NCBI RefSeq assembly: GCF_020184175.1
Contig: NC_065532.1
Coordinates: 43,606,287 to 43,670,286 of the forward strand
Length of the DNA stretch: 64,000 nt
Origin: Aphis gossypii
Lineage: Eukaryota; Arthropoda; Insecta; Hemiptera; Aphididae
Direction: 5' to 3'
In this document: positions 40,641 through 54,200 of the stretch, one piece after another
How positions within the stretch are numbered: position 1 is the first letter of the stretch
Layout: each line of letters begins with the position of its first letter
The notes under the pieces: generated by a model
Database searches by the model: none
Told to the model about the DNA's origin: nothing
Seen by the model: only the letters and a program-made list of their open reading frames with translations
Made by a program: the position numbers and the translations under genes

Positions 40641-43600
40641 CAAACACACAAAATATAGGTTTTTCTAATGACCAATCGTAAGACGATATTAAAATTCACG
40701 GTTCGCGTGTTCCAAGTTAGTTTTCCCAAAAACCACGGAACAACATAATAAAACGGCCTCAAAACGAGGTTTTTACATTCAATTTCACATATACATGTAT
40801 AATATAATTGTATATATTACACATTATGTAGGTATACTGAGCTAATGTTGTAAAATAAAAATGAAATTCCACGCACGTGGTGGTTATAGTTAGCCTATAG
40901 GGCAGAATAATATAATATTAAAATACAGTAATGAGTGTACGGTATTACAGTGTATACATAATAGAACAACCGGATTTTTGGTCACACAAAATATTATTAA
41001 AAATTACAAAGAGCGACTATATAGTGTCAATATATAGCCAACTAAAATGATTTATTTTTTGAATTTAACGGTTTAATAAATTTATACTGTTCACACGCGT
41101 TTCAAGTAAATGGATTTACTAAACAATAACTTCTATAGTAGGTACAGATATTATTATATAAATAATATTAATTATCCTCATAAAACTTTAAAACGCGGAA
41201 AACCAAACATATTATACAATAACGTTTATATACTACGTTATATACCTACATCTATTACCTATTATTATTTATATTATTACCTATTCTGGCTGATATGATT
41301 TCAATCAATATTTTTTTATTACACCATGATCATTAATATTTCGTGGTTTTAAAACACTTAAGTAGGTTGTTTCAATGATAAATTAATATAGCTACCAACT
41401 ATATAGTTTTAAAAATTGTATATACATAATACATACCTATTGAGTTTATAGTTGAAACTCAACTTAACCACGCCCATGTACAAAATTAAAAAAATGTAAA
41501 AAAAAATAAAATGTCATACTTTTTAAAATGTTAGGTTGAAATGAAAATATTGATACAATTTAATAGAAATAAATGTAATGAAAAAACTATACACATTCAT
41601 ATAACTATAACAGATATTGATATTTTTGACAATCGTATTACGAATTATTATTATTAAATGTATTTTATTTTATGAATTTAACATTTTATTTATTATTGGA
41701 ATATAACGTTAAAACATTTAATTTTTCATACTACACGATAAAAAAAATATATATACATATATAAAATTTAAAATATTAATTTATATTTTTTGATATTATT
41801 TACTTAAAACTACTGCACTTGCCACTTAACCTGTATTACATTTTAGTATTTTACTAAAGACGCATTTAAATTACTTTTTGGTCAAAATAACCTTACAATT
41901 TTATTTATCGTGATTTTTTTTTTTTTAAAATACCGTCAAAATGTTATTAAAATTAATAATATATTCATAAAAAAATTCGTATTTAACTTAATGAATCGCA
42001 ATGAATCACAAATTGTATACGACCTTTGTAAAAAAATGTCACCGTCATATCCCTCAATATTATATTTTCATACAAAAAATAATCCATTTTTTTTTTTATG
42101 GTTTTATTGAGGCAAAAGCGAATTGAACTTTTGTCATTATTTTTAGAGTTTGAGAATAAAATTAATTAATTTTCTTCTTGTAAATAATAAGTCGTCAAAA
42201 CGTAATAACACGATATTTTAATTTGCCAAAAATCATTTTACTGGCTTCGAAAATCTACAACAGCAGGTTGATTGTGTCAACATATAAGTTTTAATAAATA
42301 GGTAAAACTACGTCCTCTCTCCTTCCATAATTATTGTTCATTCGATTTTCAACGTTTTAATAGTAGTTGAGTTTCAATTCATCACAGGCGTTTATACATA
42401 GATCTGTTTGCGAATCCAATACATTTAACGTTTTTATTATATTTATAATATATTTTACGGTGTACGTAGATCACACAGACGTATTATTTAAACTGGTATA
42501 GACGTTTTCAGTGTATGCAGAGGGTACACATTATGCAGTATTAGTTTTAGTGCAAAATTACTGAAAACTACTATCCTATGATAATATAACGTACTCTAGC
42601 TTAGCACTAGATTGTGTTCTTGTTATAACATGAAAAGCATCATGGCAAGAAAGGGTGTATTATAGTGCAGAAGTAATGCGCTTGTGCGTATATTATATTG
42701 TTTCATATTATTATATATATACTAGAATAGTGCACGCACAGGCTTTAACTCTGCAGTGTAGGTACGGACACTACTGTTTGTAAATAATTTAATTTTCGTT
42801 ATGCAACTATACGAACTCTCCATGAATTACTCCACAGAAACAACTGCTATATATATGTACGTATACAACCATGGTGTGCCTATTCTATTAAAAACTCGGA
42901 ATTATTTCTGAGAAATTGAAATTTTTTTTTTTAGTTAAGATACGTATACTATTTTTATAAACATGATTAGCTAGTTTAATATTACAATAAAAAATATTTA
43001 ATATCTCATTAAGTACAAAGCGCGTATATTACTAGTAAAAAAAAATAATAATAATAATAAAAATCGTTATGTTTCCAATTATATTGCTTGGTTAATGTGA
43101 CAAATTAATCAACCCATTATTATTATATACACACATGCTATAATAGTGAATCGTCTACTATCTTTAACTATCTTTTTCTCAATTATGTATTCATGTTAAA
43201 AAGTTTATGGTTTAAACTGTTTATGTATAGAAATGCAGCACCTTTAGTGCTACACAGTGGTGGTGTCGTTGAAGGTTTAAGACGTTAGGGACCAATTGAC
43301 ACATTAAAAATTTCAATCGTCATTCTAAAGCATCATTTATAAAGATAGGTTCCGTCTCAGATTATTTCGAATAAGCGTTTTGCAAATTGCAATAGCTCAG
43401 TATTAAAGAGGCAGGAGCGATGATCCCGATAGGATGTCAAAATGTATTATCTTCATTTCATCTGACAAAATAAATGATTTATTAAAATATATACAAGAGT
43501 ATTTGGAATTTAGACTATCAATATATATATTTCCATAGCTGATATAATAAATAAACTTTTTGAAATAACGGGTTTTATTCGTTTAAAAATGCTCAATGCT

Positions 43601-44779
43601 ATTTATTATTATTCATTGATTGTAAATTATTATTATTTAATTAAACAATATTTTATGAATAAAATAATAAAAATAATAATGTATACCTATTTATGTGCTG
43701 AAGAACACATTTTTTGTTGTTGTATGGAATCAGAGTACTGTACTATTTTTTCCAAATCAAACACAGTTTATACTTTATTCTTATATTTTAGAATAGATTT
43801 ATAAAACTGTGAATTTATCTGTAATATTATATAGGTAACAACTTTTATGTATCAATCAATATAAGTGAGAATAATAGGATTTGAATGAGAATTACATTTC
43901 ATTTTTTAACAAAAATATTAAAATAATAATTTTTACTTATAATCCAAATATTTTCAAATATTATGTAATTCATCACAACCTCGTGGGTGCAATAACTTTT
44001 AAAACTTTTAATTATAAATTTGAACTTATTGTTATTCAAATTTGAGGTACATTTTGACATGTAGAAGATAGGTTTGAATGTTTAGTATTAACTTGTAACA
44101 AATAAAATAAGTACCATTCCTTAGTAAAAAATACTTAAAAATATTATGTTTAAACAACATTTATATCTACTCGATGTTAAAAGTATCAATAAAAAACTTC
44201 ATATTTATGTATTTTAATAATCATAAATAAAGTGCGTACATTAATTAATAAACTATTTAGCAGCAAAATTTAGAATAAATTTTATGATTTTATCTAGTGA
44301 AATATACTTTTATAGGATTAGATATATATTTTAAACGCTTATACGATCAGTTGATTAAATTAAAAATAAGGACCTTACTATTGGCGACTTTGATTAAGAT
44401 CCAATTGAAATTAAATACGTGAACTCCAGCTTCAAAAATAATTTAATGACAATTACTTTAAAACAAGTTACATAAATAAATATAAGGTGGTTGATGTGCT
44501 TAGTCACCAAATCTGAAAATATCCTTTCAATCTATACCTAAGGAGTATACTATAATATGTATTAAGTATATTTATTTTAGCTGTTTCTTACTTACTTATA
44601 AAAAAAAAAATTAAATTATTAATAATTGTCCCTAAATGTGCCCCTAATAAATTACAGTTGTAAATCATCGTAATATGCAATGCTGTAAATTATGAAATAT
44701 ATTTCTATCTTGGTGGCGTTAATAGCATGACAACGCTTTGAAAGTTTTTACCCCTTTTCGCTAAAAAAAAATATCACGT
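40641..44779. other. AT-rich DNA upstream of Shaw, no gene recognised
   Basis: Mostly low complexity. Unique, less AT-rich patches at 42400-42860 and 43220-43460 could be conserved non-coding sequence; only a cross-species alignment could show it. Confidence 0.5.
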
Positions 44780-45340
44780 ACGTGAATACATAGGAGTGTG
44801 TGTGTGTGTGTGTCGGAGGTGAGAGTCGTTATCGAGCGTGGTAAAGATACCTTCTTCTCCCCCGTCCCCATTATTTGCTTCACCGTCACGCTCAAGGGTC
44901 TGGGTTTATTTGTTTAAAAAAAAAAAAAAAAAAAAAAAATGACTGACTGGATCTCGGCCAATGGATACGATGATGGTTGATGATGTGGCTGCAACAAAAA
45001 AATAAAATATAAACTACTATTAAAAACCTCTTTTGTCGTTGAAAATGTTGTTTGTACAAGTGAAATGAAACGGTTTTCATCAATGACGGCCATTATAATT
45101 AGAATGAAGATTTTTCGAACACAAAACGGAAACCTGCACCTTATTATAATAATATTCAGGGGAACAGTGTAATGTAGTATACATCGATTATAGTTGACGA
45201 GCTACGTTAAGAGTGAAATAGAAGTCATTAAACGATGCAGCTCGTGCGTTGCAGTGGCCTTTCGTCTGGCGATGTTGTATAGGTACGCGTTTGGATATTG
45301 TGCACACGTCTCATTCACTCAATAAGCCGATCTCTTCTTT
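44780..45340. other. GC-richer block 7, about 1 kb upstream of the Shaw leader
   Basis: Holds a (GT)8 tract (44796-44812), the C-rich TTCTTCTCCCCCGTCCCCAT, a 24-A run and GATGCAGCTCGTGCGTTGCA near 45234. No recognised protein. Possible promoter-proximal region or leader exon of Shaw, by position only. Confidence 0.35.
44916..44939 (+). repeat. Poly-A tract (24 A)
   Basis: Uninterrupted A run between TTTATTTGTTT and TGACTGACTGG. No retrotransposon coding sequence was recognised next to it. Confidence 0.93.
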
Positions 45341-46126
45341 TTCATTAAACATCTAACTCGAGCTAAACTGAATAAAGGGTTTGGAAGCTATAGTATTTAA
45401 TCAACTCTTTCAAAAACACCGTAATAACGAGCCCGTTTAATCCTTTCATCGATGACTTTAAGTAATAATCTAAAACGAAAATGTGATATCTCGAATAGGA
45501 ATTTAATAGTAGAAAATAATCCCGATTCGTTCAAACAATATACCGAGCAATATCGATTTATTCAATATTGATGTATACAATAATTGCAGTGGCTACAGAG
45601 TCACTGGTGTGCAGGATGGTTATTGAAACCTTCATCCTTTGTATTTTATATCATCAGTAACCATTCGAATAATCACACACGCAGCATGCTTCGACACATA
45701 GTCGTTTCTTTTTATCACCAAACTGTGCTCGAGAATAGTCGTTCAAGACAGCCGTGGAACGAAAACGCTCTTATAGGCTATTTCTTATAGGCCTTTTTTT
45801 TGGATTCTCAAAAATACACTTTATTTTTGTAAAGAAGACCTATAACATATTTTAGTGACTTAAAACTGTAAAATAAATACTTAAAAAATATTATACATAT
45901 ATGAAATTAAATGATAATACGTCCAACGTAGATACTGTAATAATAAACGGAAATGTGACGGTGAATATCAATGCGATACTTAACATAGTTTTTCACTGTC
46001 GCGGAAAACAATAAAAACGGACCAAATAACTTATTGATAAGACGGTTTATAACTAGAGTGTTTTCTGAATAGTTTTTTATTAATTAGTTTGATTTAAATT
46101 GTAATTGATTGTTAACCGTCGTTTTC
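45341..46126. other. Sequence just upstream of the Shaw leader, probably 5' intron or promoter side
   Basis: AT-rich and ending in the acceptor at 46140. No TATA/initiator pair that I would defend. If the acceptor is used, this is the end of an intron whose first exon lies further upstream. Confidence 0.45.
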
Positions 46127-46140
46127 GTCTGGTGTTTCAG
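46127..46140 (+). other. Splice acceptor A (upstream choice) for the Shaw first coding exon
   Basis: Pyrimidine-rich GTCTGGTGTTTCAG immediately precedes the GC shift at 46141. Using it would include both uORFs in the mRNA. Confidence 0.5.
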
Positions 46141-46141
46141 A

Positions 46142-46228
46142 ATGGGGTGGAAGATTGGCGTGTGGATGATACAGTCCACGGTCGAGGTGCATCTGGGTTC
46201 CATTGCAGACATGAAAACGCCATGTTAA
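46142..46228 (+). promoter_or_regulatory. uORF1 in the Shaw leader (28 codons)
   Basis: An ATG one base after the proposed acceptor opens a 28-codon frame (begins MGWKIGVWM, ends KTPC) closed by TAA at 46226-46228. It is out of frame with the channel. The peptide is not recognised. If this leader is transcribed, the frame could reduce initiation at the channel ATG. Confidence 0.4.
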
Positions 46229-46335
46229 GGTTTGTCGGACGTAGTGGTATGACCACCGCGGTAATCGGAGTTCGGTCGAGGGTGACGTTAAACGGTGGCT
46301 GCAGTGGTTTCGTTCTGTTCAGGTTAACATGGTAG
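46222..46335 (+). promoter_or_regulatory. uORF2 overlapping the Shaw start codon (37 codons)
   Basis: ATG 46222 (overlapping the end of uORF1) and a second in-frame ATG at 46249 open a frame that ends at TAG 46333-46335, just past the channel ATG at 46329 and in another frame. Overlapping uORFs of this kind normally repress the main frame, because ribosomes terminate downstream of the true start. The peptide itself is not recognised. Confidence 0.4.
46306..46322 (+). other. Splice acceptor B (downstream choice), 6 bases before the Shaw ATG
   Basis: GGTTTCGTTCTGTTCAG followed by GTTAACATGG is a good pyrimidine tract plus CAG. Using it would leave only 6 leader bases from this exon and exclude both uORFs. 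RNA evidence is needed to choose between A and B. Confidence 0.35.
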
Positions 46336-46594
46336 GTGGTCATCAGCCGCAATCGACGGGAGGCGCCAGCTGCACGGGCACTATGATGAACATACTGAAC
46401 ATAGACGCCGAGAACCGGGTGGTGCTGAACGTCGGCGGCATCAGGCACGAGACCTACAAAGCGACCCTGAAGAAAATACCCGCCACGAGATTGAGCCGGC
46501 TGACCGAGGCGCTGGCCAACTACGACCCGGTGCTAAACGAATACTTCTTCGACAGACATCCGGGCGTGTTTGCTCAGGTCCTCAACTATTACAG
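46329..46594 (+). CDS. Shaw: Shaw/Kv3-type voltage-gated K+ channel, coding exon 1 (N-terminus and first part of T1 domain)
   Basis: This exon encodes the cytoplasmic N-terminus of a Shaw (Kv3-class) potassium channel subunit. Visible residues run from a short Ser/Gly/Thr-rich leader (about 1-18), through MMNILNIDAEN, into the T1 signature RVVLNVGGIRHETYKATLKK and then to FFDRHPGVFAQVLNYYR. This is near-identical to insect Shaw as I remember it. T1 domains assemble four subunits beneath the membrane pore and restrict mixing to the same Kv class. ATG 46329 is the first in-frame Met after an in-frame TAG (46242-46244) and has a good context (AACATGG). Internal Mets at 46383 and 46386 fit the usual Shaw N-terminus better and are alternative starts. 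The exon ends in TACAG before GTGAGT, leaving two bases (AG) of an Arg codon (phase 2). It is much GC-richer than its surroundings. The family assignment is very secure; the exact start is not. Confidence 0.96.
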
Positions 46595-48187
46595 GTGAGT
46601 GATGCTATATGAATTACGATAATATAACTTAAGGACCTTGTATAGCTAGATTTATACAGAAAAATGCGTGATCATACGATTCTCGTGCTTTTTATACTAT
46701 AATATTGTACGAACGATAATATTTATATAATATAATATTAAATATAGCATAATATTATGGATTTATACGTCATAATATTTGCATTTAATATAGTGAGGTG
46801 AGATTATTGAAAACGAATAAACAATATTCAGTTGAGTTAAATCAAAGTTATGGATTTCAAATTGCTACTAAATAATTTACGTATAAAGTATTTGACACTA
46901 AAAGTGTAAATTGAATACAGAGAGCAATATTAATTTTGCGTAATTAAAAAAGGTAATTCATTTTTACTATTCATATTCGAGCGCATGATCTACACATAAA
47001 GCTTGTAAACTTTTACGAAAAATTTATAATATATCAAATAAAATATTAAACTCTTCAATATTATGATTTATTTAATTAATTTTTAAAGATCATCTGTAAT
47101 TATTACGAAAAATATATTTACAGACTAAACCACATCTATAAATTAAATATAAAAACAAAAAAAATATTATAAATGTATATTATAATAATTAATATTATTT
47201 ACTGATATAAATACTAATGTGGTCAAATGTTAATTGAATGTGTTTGGAAAAAAAATTTTTTTTAAATATTTATAATCGTTTTAATATTTAATTATTATTA
47301 ATTTGATGAACAATGAATTATCTATTTATGTTAAAAAGTTTAAGAAAAATGAACCTTTTGTTTAATTTGATAATCGCGTGTTATATTACTATGCTTTATA
47401 ATATTGTGTTATGTGATAAAAAATGTTTTAGATTCTTATACATAATAACATACAATACACATATACCGAATATATTCACAATCCATATTTTAAGCTGTTG
47501 AACAATAATATTTATAGCTACTCGAAGTTTATATTACTATAATGCAAATTTCAATATACATGAATATTAGATTTAAGGGATTTACATTTAAAAATACTAT
47601 TGTGGTCTTCGTGTATATTGTTGTTATATGTATAATCAGCTTAAGCTAAAGCAAGGTGATTCTGTTCACAGCATTAACTCTTGATAGGATTTAAAAGTAT
47701 GAAAAAAAAACAATAATAACATTGAATAATATAAAATACAATAGGAGTAGAAATGTGCAATAAAAATACTTTTAAATTACGCATCTTATATTATTACACA
47801 ATATATATAAATATAAGTACATATATTGTGTGTGTGTGTTTTATCCCATTTTAGTACATAAATTCGTACGATTTTTCGGTTGAATGAAATTAATTACCAA
47901 AATGTAGGTGTAAGTAGGTCTCGAGAATCAACTCACTGCGATTATTATAGCATATTATTACGGTTACCCATTAGTATGTACCTATAGATTCTTTGGTTGG
48001 ATATCATAGTAGTCAACAGTAGTCCTCGGCTAGAGTAAATTAATTTTATATATTATATTGTATGAAATATAAAACTTTAAATTGCATATTTATATATATA
48101 TATATATATTTTTTATACTTAGTGGTAATTTTCTTAAATCTTGAAATCTTACCAAAATTAAATACGAGTATATAACCATTTTCTTAC

Positions 48188-48190
<3 letters not shown>

Positions 48191-48228
<38 letters not shown>
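48191..48228. repeat. (AT)19 microsatellite in the Shaw intron
   Basis: 38 bases of uninterrupted AT, the longest pure dinucleotide tract noticed in the window. Confidence 0.93.
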
Positions 48229-48234
<6 letters not shown>

Positions 48235-51200
48235 AATTATTAAAATAAGTTTGGAAAATTATTATCATATATAATAAAATATAGGTACCTTGTAAAATGT
48301 ATACGTTTAAATCGATCATATTTTCTACAAGTTAATATAGAAATGGTATTTTATTTTTAGTAAAATATACATATATATAATATAATATTTAGTTATGTTT
48401 TTCAGAAGTTTGTTTTCTTCTTTAATTTATTATTTTGTGTTAGACAGTAAGGTGTCGGAATATCACTTTATACTCATTCATCTTCCATAAAACTCTCACA
48501 ACTCACTAAATGCCTACCTTATGTCAATCATTGGTTGGAGTTATAACTTGGTTTCGTTTGCATTTTATCGTTGCAGTCATAATATAGTAGTAATATGTAA
48601 TATAAAAATGATTTTTTCAGAGTTAAAAAACAAAACAAAAAAAAAAAACCATTAAATTTCCCTACGTAAAAAGGTAAAATGTTCTAACGAGACAGGTTTA
48701 ATTGATTATTCGTACACAACTGTTTAACACAAACAAACTGACCAACAAGCCACAGCACGAGTAAGGTTAAACTTTTAACTTCATTCACATGTCGTACTCC
48801 TTTAGTACTTTCGACAACTATATCAAATTATCATACTATAAATGTGTTAACATTATTTTTTCTTCATCTCTTACTTCTCCTCTTGTCCATCCGTGTGATG
48901 GCGTAATACAGCGTCGTTATTTTTCGTTTTTATCTTTGCAGCAGCTCGTGTAAAACTATAATGATGATAATAATAACGTACCGACAGCGCACGTAAATCG
49001 TAGGTATGAGTTATACCTTCACCGTGAAATTGTGAAAATATCTAAAAATACAGTATGATTGTTTAAAAAAATCTTAAAACTCAGTTCGAAATTTTATAAC
49101 GATTATCAATAGCGTTATAACTTTTAATTCACTTATTTTTGCTAGATTATCTATAAATTGATTTCATAATTTATTTTTGGATTAAATATTAAAAGTACTT
49201 AGTGAATATTTTTGAAAATTTTTAAATATTTTAATGACATTGTTTCTGTTTTCAATTCGTATGTTTGATAATTAGTACAATTTTTATCAGCAGTATGATT
49301 AAAAAATAACGACATTTATTACAGATGTCTTTTTATCTGTAACCATTCAAAGTATATTTTTGAAACATATTATTAGCAATATAATATACTGACTTAAATC
49401 TTATAATTTGATAAAAAAAAAAAAATTAAATTTTATGAACTTTTTAAGATATTGCTTGTTTAACGATACAATAATCATACTGTATACTCGTATACGTAAA
49501 AACATTAATGGCACATTCCCTTTCCGCTGTATAAGGAGTAAAAATTTCCGCGATTATAGCTCTATAGAATAACATCATGGAATATCGATACGTTATAGTA
49601 TGGGTAAAGCACGTAAAATGAAACATATTTTTATGCCTACACGTAAAAAAGAGGTTTTGGTATTTTCGTTTTTATTTCATTTCCGTAGGTATTGCAATAG
49701 ATAGGTATGTTATTAAGGACATTATGGTTAGATTAGGTGGGTGCCGAGGTTATCATTTCGATTTATTATTATTATTTTCGTTTACCAAACTGGTGGGAGG
49801 TATAACGCAGATTTTAGCGTGACCGATAAAAACCAACACCGGTGCGAAAACTGACGATAAATCGGCAAGATATTACTGTCGTTTTTGAACCTATGTAGGT
49901 AATAATTTTTCTCCTCGCTGGGAACTGACGACTGCTGCAGGGTATGGCGTACGCAATATTGATCCGCCGTTTTTCCGCTGTTCAAAGAATCTAGAATTAA
50001 CTTGTGAACGCGTAAATTAACTTTAAGCAAATTTAATAACTGTTTCAGTGATAAATTATTGTATCGTACGAAAAATATTTCTATGAACAGTTTTACTATA
50101 AATTGAAATAAAATAAACATTTGTATGTCACGATACGTTACTGTACGACATTTAATATTTTATATACCTAAACAAAGAAATGCTTTCGTCGATCGTCTAA
50201 GAACACATTTTATTTTTAGTTAAAAATACATTTTTAAGTAAACAAAATGATCTCAAACATTGATGTTATCCAAACTTCCGTCTAATATATATATATCTAT
50301 TATTGCATAGACCAAAGTATACCAACATAATTAACTTCTCCATATATATTTGTCGATGTTACAAATCCTGATTGTAACTTTGCAATATTGTAAGTTAGTA
50401 GCGGTTTTATTATTACCGTAAATAGTAATATAAAGCGTTTTATCTGCAGGATTAAGGTGTGGCTTAATAAGAGGTAAATATAGGATTTTTATCCATGTGT
50501 GTCCTTAGTTCAGTTTTTTTTTATCGATGTTGACACAATTTAAATATGTATATATTTATATATATCATGTTCCGTTATGTTTCAACTCAATATCTTTATT
50601 GCTTTATATATTATTGAACTTTGTTGAAACTGTCACATGGTGGGTGATGATATAATATAATATATCATTGTCATATCATGTGACTATATTACATACCATA
50701 TTATTATGATTTTTATAAAGTGAAATATTTTTTTATATAAATTGTTTGTTGGGTAGTTTTTTTTTATTATTCTACGCATTTTAAGTATATAATATATACA
50801 CACAATATAAGTACACACATTGGTACCAACGGACTAAGTTTAATATAATAATATTACAAATCCCTTTACCTCATCCAGTCGTCAAAAATGGTCTTAATAT
50901 TCTAGTCATTGTCGAACCCACGACTGCGTCATGGTTATTATCATTTGGGAAAAATGAGAATTCGCAGATAATGATGATTGTTTTCACCTCACCAACTCTT
51001 CCGATATTACCGTTGGTGTTAAGGAATTGTTCTGAAAACTCTTGTGAACCTTCTTTTCCACTCCATCACAGTGTCGCCACCAATCCCTCGCCCTACTGGA
51101 AAGCCCACCAAAGTATCCCAGTTGTTTAATACGCTTTAAACAGCAGCTGTCAAACATAGAAATTGACAGGTTGTCAATCTATCGGTGAACCCAACAAACT

Positions 51201-54200
51201 TGGTCATACCATAAAGAATATGTATATACATAATACACATAATATACAAACATTGCATAATATATATATATACATAATATATATGTGTATTAGATAATAT
51301 GTTTGTAGGGTTTTTAACATGATATTGATTTTTTGTCGAAAAAACACACACCCACAGAAACATAATATATTATGTATATCATTTTATATAATATTTATAT
51401 ATCGCAATAAGAGAGATAGAATAAAAACGGAATAAAGAGGATTTTTTTTTTTAAACTTTGATATGATTTATAAATAAAAAAATTTAACTTATATAAATAT
51501 AATAATATTATGAAAACATGATGGTTGAGTTTAATTTAGATTTATTATTCACATTAAAATTAAACAAAATTAATACAATACTTATAAAATAAACACGAAC
51601 AATTTTATACTTTTGATAGATGTTTTAAAGTAAATTGACTTAGATGTTTTTTTTTTTTTTTTTTTTGGTGTATTGTTTAGCGTAAATAAATTAAACAAAC
51701 TACGGATGAATATTATTTCAAATAGTATAGCTAGTAAGTGTATATTATAACTGTATATTTAGTAATTATTTAGTAATAGTTTTAAATTTTAACGCCATTT
51801 TGATCCAGTTTTATTTCTACGATTATCCCGAAATGTTTTAACAATTATCATACATGTATCACATAATATGTATGTAGTGAAATACATAACAATATTTTAT
51901 TGAATGGATAAAAATACGTTTTGAAATAATATATAAAATATGTCAATGTCAAAGTTATAATAAAATTTTAACTTGACAGTTTTATGAAATTAATTATTAT
52001 ATTTTTTGTAATTTAATGATTCAATTTTAGTTCCCCGAATTTGTCAAAAAATATTCATTAATTTCTCAGAAAATATTAAAACTTTATAACTAACTATAAT
52101 TTTGATTATTTTATTTTAGTAGGTAGTTAATTTAGCTTATTAAATTTAAGTATATTAACTGTCAATTAATATTATGTTAGTTTTATAGCCAAAGTGTTGT
52201 TATTATTATTCACGGTAACAACAATGCAAACGAGTAGAACAACTTTTCTTACACAATAATTTGAGTAGGTACGATTATTGTTACATTAAACAAAAACCAC
52301 AAGCATTTATTCATATTACCAAGTATAAAATCGTACAAATAATTACTTAAAACAGAAAACACATTAGTATGGCCTATAAAAAATAGATATTCAAAACTAT
52401 ATTATTAAGTTATTTTATTTATAGTATGATAAACGAAAAGTGTATAAGAGTAATATAATCCATTTACAAATTATACAAACTAATAATACACACATTTTTT
52501 TCTATTTTTACTGCAGACTTGTTAATCTACGGAACAAATATTATTGATAAGTTATTAGTGTTATTACTTTTTTTTGTATATTCTAAATATATTAACTAAT
52601 TATTCATGTACAAGTCGTGGTGTTAGGTTAATCGTTGTGTCTAAAATCTAAATATTTTGATTAGGATATGATTATAGAAAGTTAATTTTTTAAATCGTTT
52701 ATTATACATATGAATATTTTTATGTCCCCTTAAAAATGTTCAAATATATTAAAGATTTTATACTTTTTAAACGCATTAAGTCGTATTGGAGTGTTGTAGA
52801 AGTTTGTATAAATTAAAAGTTCAAAGCCATAAATATCATTGATCTTAACATTTATATGGTGGTTCACCCTGTAATATGAACTCACGTTATAATATGATAT
52901 AGACCATTAACTGTAATTAAATGAGAGCTTTTATTCTGAATAAATAACACGAGGCGTTTATTTTAAAACGGAGTAAGTCGAAAAAATAAAGAATAAATAA
53001 ATAAAGAAGAATTTTTATTATTATTGGGTTGAGTGTTGGTTATTTACAATATGCTATTTTTGCTTTTTAAATTGATATTCGACCATCATTTGAACTGTGC
53101 CAGTTTAAAAGTGTGTGTGTGTTGAGATAATAGAAACGAATCTCGTTATAAGAATGGATCAACGGCACTTTAGTTGTTGACAAAATATTCGTAGCGATAT
53201 AACAAAATCTCTGATTCTAAAAAAATATAAAAGGATCATACACTTTTTGCTGGTGAACAAGATAAAATAATATAATCATCTAACTCCCGAGATCCAAGCA
53301 TAGTTCGTATTAATTTTTTAGCGGAACTGCAGCATTGTATTCTGCGAACGATCTATGTTCATAGATTACAAGTTGATGATTACCGTGAGTAATATGTGTT
53401 TTGTATTAATAATAAATGTACGCATTTTATGTATATGCGTAGCGCACAATATCGATGTGGTAGATGATTTTAAAGCGGAAACTTTTTCAATTTCGTTATT
53501 GTTTATTGCGATCCCTAAAATCCGAGAATAATGAAATACAATTATATTATGTATAGAAACTTTTCGATACTCGAGCAAAAACTGATGATGTCGTGATAGC
53601 ATAAATATAATATATCATATAAGTATATTGATTATTGAAGTATAAATACATAAATCACTAGTCTGTATCTCCGGTAGGTATCGTATAACAATGACATTTT
53701 GAATTTATTTATGAAGAAAAATAATAAAACAACCAAAAAATAGCTATTCGAGTTTCGCAACTCCTTGTGAGTATACTCTATTTATTTTGTACCAACACAG
53801 TATCAAATTACATGGTTAATTACTAAGTATTACAACATTTTTATTTTCGTTCAGCACTTAAACGTTTAAAACCACTTAAATATTTACTATGACGCCGGAT
53901 TCAGCATAACTCAACACTGACTCATCACGCTTAATGGCCTGATAGATAATTTTGGCTTAAAAAAAATTATTTTCACCACATTATACGTAAAAAATTAACG
54001 TTAAAACATATTGATTTGTATGTCTTCGAGTTCACTTAATACAAAGTTAGCATTGTTTTTATAAATTAAGCTTTATACACCGTTTACATGGAGTATAAAA
54101 CAGTACAATATTGTAAACGATTTTTATGACATTTTGTTTGTTTACGAAAATATATTATATTAAATCATAAGTGTATAAGAAATACCGTACCCATGTACAA

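Larger units (their letters stand above)
46141..46328 (+). promoter_or_regulatory. Shaw: Probable 5' leader (UTR) part of the first Shaw coding exon
   Basis: This stretch is clearly GC-richer than the DNA before it and runs straight into the channel start codon, as expected for exonic sequence. It is preceded by a reasonable splice acceptor (GTCTGGTGTTTCAG, ending 46140), so a further upstream non-coding exon is likely. It contains several ATGs out of frame with the channel. An in-frame TAG at 46242 means the channel frame cannot extend through it. The upstream exon and the promoter are not identified. Confidence 0.6.

Noticed and set aside
44916..44939. Poly-A run as the tail of a retroposed gene
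   Set aside because: No coding or LINE sequence precedes it and no target-site duplication was seen.
46137..46448. 103-codon - strand frame over the Shaw exon
   Set aside because: Antisense shadow of the channel exon and its leader.
49782..50120. 112-codon - strand frame in the Shaw intron
   Set aside because: No recognised motif and no supporting splice or regulatory signals.
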